The notes under the pieces were generated by a model. It did not search any database and had not been told where the DNA came from. It saw only the letters and a program-made list of their open reading frames with translations. Of a stretch of DNA of 64,000 nucleotides, positions 59,219 to 64,000 are shown piece by piece. The number at the start of each line of letters is the position of its first letter. Within the stretch, counting starts at the first letter, position 1. Source of the DNA: Ustulina deusta (taxonomy: Eukaryota > Ascomycota > Sordariomycetes > Xylariales > Xylariaceae); NCBI GenBank assembly GCA_023159155.1, contig JAJNNX010000001.1, positions 558,001 through 622,000 of the forward strand, written 5' to 3'. Made by a program: the position numbers and the translations under genes.

Positions 59219-60225
59219 ATGGACCAGTCAGCGACAAATCACCCACAATCGTCACGAACAGCCGGCGCGGCTGCAGCATCAGGCAGCTCGGGAGGCACAA
59301 TCGAATATGATACACGTCATGGAGGTCATTATGGTATGCATGTACCGTTTTATCGCGAGCCCACCTCAGTTTCGTGCGACATCGCTAACCATCTCTACTT
59401 CTAGGTGCCAGTGCTGCCGTAAGTCCCACATCGTCGGATACCATTTTCGTCCTTCTCTTCCCTCCTCTTTCCGTCTTCCAGCCCGCACGCTCGACTTATT
59501 TGTGACTGACTTTGCCCACGCAGCTAGCAAACTCCGGCTTTGCGCCCGCCGAGCTCTACACAGGTCCTTGGGCCAACGTACACCAGGGCCTACACGGTCA
59601 ATACAAGGATATTCTGACCACTTACTGGCAACAGACCATTAACCAGTTGGAGACTGATACCCACGACTATAAATTGCACCAGTTACCATTAGCCCGAATC
59701 AAGAAAGTCATGAAGGCCGACCCGGAAGTCAAGATGATCTCGGCAGAAGCGCCCATACTATTTGCCAAAGGCTGTGATATCTTTATCACGGAGTTGACGA
59801 TGCGTGCCTGGATCCACGCTGAGGAGAACAAGCGACGCACTCTCCAGAGGTCCGACATTGCCTCCGCCCTCGCGAAGAGTGACATGTTTGACTTCCTGAT
59901 CGACATCGTTCCGCGCGAGGAGGCCACCCATACGAAGCGCCCCAACCCAGCGGCCCAGTCACAGTCCGCACCAGGCGTACCGACTGCCACCGCGGGTAAC
60001 CAGATGCCTGGTCAGCATGGCATGCCAGGAGCAGCAAACCACATGGCACCGGACTACATGGGCGCACACGGCATCTCGCCCGAGCAGGAATACCGCCCCC
60101 CGCCCATGTACAACCAGGTACAAACTGGGGCACCGGGCGCGCCGTATGGCCAGCAAGGCCCACAATCCATGTATAGTGAGATGGAAGGCATGTATGGGTA
60201 TCCGGGAATGCCACAGCAGCAGTAG
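59219..60225 (+). CDS. CCAAT-binding factor subunit HAP5/HapE (NF-YC)
   Basis: Three exons, 59219-59333, 59405-59418 and 59524-60225, give 276 aa, similar to Aspergillus HapE. Exon 2 is a 14-nt micro-exon (with flanking bases it codes GASAA); its flanking introns (71 and 105 bp) have good GT..AG sites and phase closes exactly. The NF-YC histone fold runs [39 protein letters not shown] and [20 protein letters not shown]. Before it lies the fungal conserved block [18 protein letters not shown] and [10 protein letters not shown], associated with Hap4/HapX recruitment. The C-terminus is Gln/Pro/Gly/Met-rich. The trimer with HapB and HapC binds CCAAT promoter boxes (family knowledge). Confidence 0.95.
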
Positions 60226-60698
60226 GACGCTCAGGGCACGTCGACACCGTCAGTATTCCATCCTCCCGTACAGGATCCAAGCCAGGACGAGCCAGGGGAG
60301 CCGCAGGAAGCGAAGCAGGGTATAAGCCAGTCGGAAGTGGTAAACTAGTCGGACGAACTGGACCGATGATGATAAATAAGGGGGGCTTCTCTTCGCGTGA
60401 ATATTTTGAGCCAACTTCAAGTTGTCGGTGCGCCATTCACAGCTTTTCTTTCTCCAAGGGTATGGCTATGGCGTATGGGTGATGCGCCTGTGTTTTTCTA
60501 GGTTTGGGCAAGGTATACTCCTCCAGGAAATAAGTATGTAGGATTCCAACTCGTTGCCCCAGGGGGGATTCGAGATAAGTCGAAAAAAAGCGATGATTCT
60601 GTTTATTCTCTTATGACTATCAATCCCCAATTATTCAACTCTACCAGAGAGGTTATCGAGGCATAGGTAAGCCCAGGTTGACACCAAAATCTCTTTTC
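60226..60698. other. Intergenic, convergent 3' ends
   Basis: About 470 bp between the HAP5 and SEC15 stop codons; 3' UTRs only as far as I can see. Confidence 0.7.
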
Positions 60699-63458
60699 TC
60701 ACTTGTTGGACCCGAAACGCGACGACAGATTAGATGAAAAGTTTGCAAAGCGCTGAGATGTTGGTCCTGTACTCGAAATTTGCTGTGTGAGCCTGTCGAC
60801 TTGTCAGTGGTGTTCTAGTTAAACTTCAAGTGTATAAACAATGCGTACTTTTCGAGTAAAATAGGACCATTCATTGCGTCCACACGGCCGTATTTCTTGT
60901 TCCTAGTCGAGACATCGAAGAACTCATCCGTGTTCTCCGATTGCAGCAGCTGGATAGTCTGCTCCAGCTCGTCTAAATTGGATCGTAGCATAAAACCATT
61001 CTCAAGGCCATCGACAAAGCCCGTTAGATGCTGAACATCTTGTGCTAGGGCAACGACTCCGTTGGGGTTGATCTTTTTAACGTCAGGGGATAATGGGAGG
61101 CCCTATGATCATTCGCTATTAGCTGAAGTTCATAAAAGGGCAGTTATGGTAAAAAGTCTAACAAGTATTTTGCTTGCCGCGTGGCTAAGCGCGTCGAAGT
61201 AGATAAGCTCCTTGATTTCACGCGGTAATCCTAATAGCGTCGTACTCATGATGTTAGATAAATAGGTAGTTAGGGTCTGTATGTAACTGCTTGGCTCTGA
61301 GGGTGCGATGGGAGCCATCCAATCGTATTCGGCCGTCTCCATGAGGTCGTCGATCTTGGAATTAACGAGCTCAAAGATGCGCTTTTCGGCTGTCTTCTTG
61401 TGTTCTCGGAATTGCTCGGTGGCAGCAAGATTTAGCGGCCCACCTGCGGATCCCGAAGACCGCGCTCGAATCAGTAGTTGTTCCAATTCCTGACATGCAG
61501 TTTCGAAATGCTCCAGGTTCGTCAAGATTTGCACTATCTGCCCAGGATATTGCGAACTAAGACGTTCAACCAAGGACTTGCAAACCTTCTCTGTGAGCAG
61601 CTCATCTAAAGACTATTCAAGAAATAAGTATTTCGTCCAGATTATCTCCAAATAAGAACTTACCTTCCGCAGTGTTTCATCGATCTTGGTTGGATGCTGG
61701 AAGTAGTCACTTGAAAAGTAGTAGAACTGGTTGAGGAAATTCCTAATATCGATACAACACAGTGGATACATCTGCGAGAATGGAAGAACGCAGGGGAACC
61801 TTCAAAGAGTCAGAATTTCGAGTTCTCAACAGTGCACTTGGAGCGCCCACTCACGTTAGTTCCTCAATAGGCTGGTCTTGAGTAAACCAACTGACGTTAG
61901 CAACTTTTTCGTATTGCTCTCTTGTGTTGATGGCCATGGGCATGTAATCGTCGGTAGATACAATCTATAAAGGATCAGGTAAACGCCTTAAACAGCATTG
62001 CCGTACTCATACCTCTTGAAAGTCTTCGCTAAATCTCCGCTTCAGTAGCTCAGCGTATTTATCAAACAATGTCACTAAGAAGTCATCGAGCCTCGTGATC
62101 GAGTAACCCCACCCCTACAACATTGTGTTAAAACGTTCACCCTATGCAGAGGGGCTATCCGTACCTCCATAGTCTGTATGAAGAGAGCAAATGCTCCTTT
62201 GATTTGCACAAGGACTTCGGCGTTGTGGATATCACCCAAAGCCTTCGAAGTCAAAGATATGGCGGTCGAACACATTGAATCCCATAATTCCTCAACCTGT
62301 ACGTAACTGTTAGCAAAGTCTTACATATTTCATCCAGAAAGCATACATCAATCGCTGTGCGTAATTGAGGGGCTCGCCGCATTGTCGCCTTCTCAATGAT
62401 GGCAAAGCCAGCAATGCCTTCCAGTAGACTACTCAAGGATTGTTCATCATCAGTTGTCAGGCGTACAGAGCCCGGTAATAACAGTTCTTTCTGCCGCCTT
62501 CTCGTGGCAGCGTACTCGGATCGAAATTTGTCACTCTGTCCTAGCGCCTCATGGATGTGTAGAGCTTCGAAAAGAGGCGTAAAATCGACCTATAATTATG
62601 TTAGTATAGAAGACAAATAGACAACCCTAAGGGTCGTACCTGTAATTCGTCGTTATCTAGAACATCAAATTCTTCGCTTTCATCGAATACCAGTTCAATG
62701 GCGGAGTTGAGGCTGAAGTGATCCAAAAACTCATTCTGCTGTACCCGCTCTTGTTGCCGCGCCCTCCGAGTCTCTGTGTGGTAGAAAGCTACTTCTCCTA
62801 GGAACTGTGAGGTTTCTCTTATGCGATACAGCCAAGTGTTAAGGTCTGTCATGACGGCTTCGGAAATGGTCTTCTGAGAAGCTGGGATGGACTTCTGGAT
62901 CAGATCGGCCAACCGGTGCTGTGTAGCGTATTGATTTTGTATCGTGGGAATGAGAAACTCATTCTGAAGGTCGTCCAGCGACTTAAGCGCGCCATAGTAC
63001 TTCTTCTTACGAACTAAGTCGTGGGCGTTATTGACACTATGCAAGATCTTGAGGGACTCTTTCAGCGCTTCGGACACGTCGGAGATGTTTTCTCGAACAG
63101 CGCGAGTGTTTACGAGGCCCTGCTTCTGCGCTGCCAGCTTTTCTGTGCTGGCTTGTATGGACTGGTTGAGCTCGAGTATATCAGCGGTCAAGGCGACGGT
63201 GCGCTCGCGCACATTCTGCAGCTGGTTGACTGAGCCAAGGAACTCCTCATGCTTTGTCAGACCTATCCTCTCAATCTCGACCTCCCTATCATCGGCATAT
63301 TGAGACAAATTCTGGGTGAGGGCGCTTGATCGATTGGTGCTCGTCGCGTCTTTCAGGACAGGAATCAGCTGGTCCAGAAACTCGGCGTCTGTGGTAGAGA
63401 GGATGATCTGCTGGACGGCTGAGCCGTAGTCGTCATAGCTCTGTACTTTGCGCGGCAT
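60699..63458 (-). CDS. Sec15, exocyst complex subunit
   Basis: Nine exons: 63458-62640, 62589-62347, 62296-62165, 62114-62013, 61964-61855, 61799-61664, 61612-61163, 61102-60849 and 60792-60699. They give 779 aa, a normal length for fungal Sec15, with eight introns of 48-60 bp. Diagnostic blocks are VDFTPLFEALHIHEALGQSD, IAGFAIIEKATMRRAPQLRT, DVEELWDSMCSTA, FPCVLPFSQMYPLCCIDIRN and LLGLPREIKELIYFDALSHA. The N-terminal coiled-coil region (LALTADILELNQSIQASTEK type) packs in the exocyst core. Sec15 links the Sec4/Rab8 GTPase on secretory vesicles to the exocyst at hyphal tips (family knowledge). The start at MPRKVQSYDDYGS was preferred over an in-frame upstream extension lacking family character. 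Confidence 0.96.
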
Positions 63459-64000
63459 CTTGATAGGACCTTTCGAGCCGTCAATAGGTATGGAGGGTTC
63501 TATGAACGGCTTCGGATCGAAGGGGTGTGTATTCGAGGAGGCAATTCGAGTGCAGGAGTAGCGCAAGTCGCAACACCAGATCAATCTGCTGTGAAGACTC
63601 CAACTGGACCGTCACGATGTTTAGGTAATGAGATCGGCAGCCATGTAGGTTGCCTACCTATCTAGAGTGCGCGCAGAAAAAGGGGACGTCCAGACAAGTG
63701 TCATGCTGGAATATTGGTGACGTCTCGAGCTTGAAACGAGCCAAGCGGTTCGTGCAAGTGATTCTTAGTAATGCGCTTCAAGATGGAGGTTGCCTAGATT
63801 AGGTCCCTAGGTACCTAGGTTAGGCAATACCTACCTGAATCGAGTTACACTAACGGTTGCAGATTTGTAGTGAAACTAGTACCTCACAGATAGCTGAGCC
63901 ACGCCGCTTTTAGCCTGAGCTTGAGCCCTATCCTGAGCAAGACCCACTCTTTCATAGCTCGATACAAACAAAATTTTGTATAATTGCTAATACACACCTC
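63459..64000. other. SEC15 promoter region
   Basis: About 540 bp upstream of SEC15 to the window edge. TAGGTA/TACCTA words cluster at 63650-63660 and 63800-63835 (CCTAGGTACCTAGG palindrome). No gene seen. Confidence 0.65.

Overview
The window is nuclear DNA of a filamentous ascomycete (Pezizomycotina, probably Sordariomycetes). Genes carry short introns, mostly 48-126 bp, with GT..AG ends and CTAAC/CTGAC-like branch sites. Single-copy housekeeping genes have clear fungal orthologues (VPS16, SEC15, HAP5, FCF2, an eIF4B-like factor). There is a eukaryotic tRNA-Gln, and the left 7.7 kb is an AT-rich tract with the signature of repeat-induced point mutation (RIP). I cannot name the species.

Layout. 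(1) 1-7700: RIP-degraded repeat DNA with no intact gene. It has an 82-bp tandem repeat, a 27-base poly(A) run and a change in the mutated strand near 3.65 kb. (2) 7889-24827: a block resembling a secondary-metabolite tailoring cluster. It holds three cytochrome P450s, an NmrA-like reductase, a small SnoaL-like protein, a short-chain dehydrogenase, a cupin and a TOXE-like bANK regulator (bZIP basic region plus ankyrin repeats, no zipper). No backbone enzyme (PKS, NRPS, terpene cyclase, prenyltransferase) is visible, so it lies to the left, lies elsewhere, or was lost. (3) 24828-44025: an accessory stretch. It holds a dynamin C-terminal gene relic, an ankyrin-repeat protein, a GFA-fold protein lacking the usual central cysteines, a GH1 beta-glucosidase, a monocarboxylate-type MFS transporter, a divergent pair of paralogous small proteins of unknown function, and a DUF6536-type membrane protein. 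(4) 46201-63458: a conserved housekeeping segment with tRNA-Gln, a Tim17-like membrane protein, eIF4B-like, VPS16, FCF2, HAP5 and SEC15.

How the genes may work together. In the left block the bANK protein is the likely pathway-specific activator. Three membrane P450s, two NAD(P)H oxidoreductases and two small non-redox folds (SnoaL-like, cupin) would oxidise, reduce and rearrange an imported or trans-encoded scaffold. The right segment looks like ordinary conserved gene content: vesicle tethering (SEC15, VPS16), rRNA processing (FCF2), translation (eIF4B) and CCAAT-dependent transcription (HAP5).

Exon coordinates were read by eye from splice sites. For every multi-exon gene except the DUF6536 gene the exon lengths sum to a multiple of three, which checks the models internally. 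Family names come from motif recognition without database searches.
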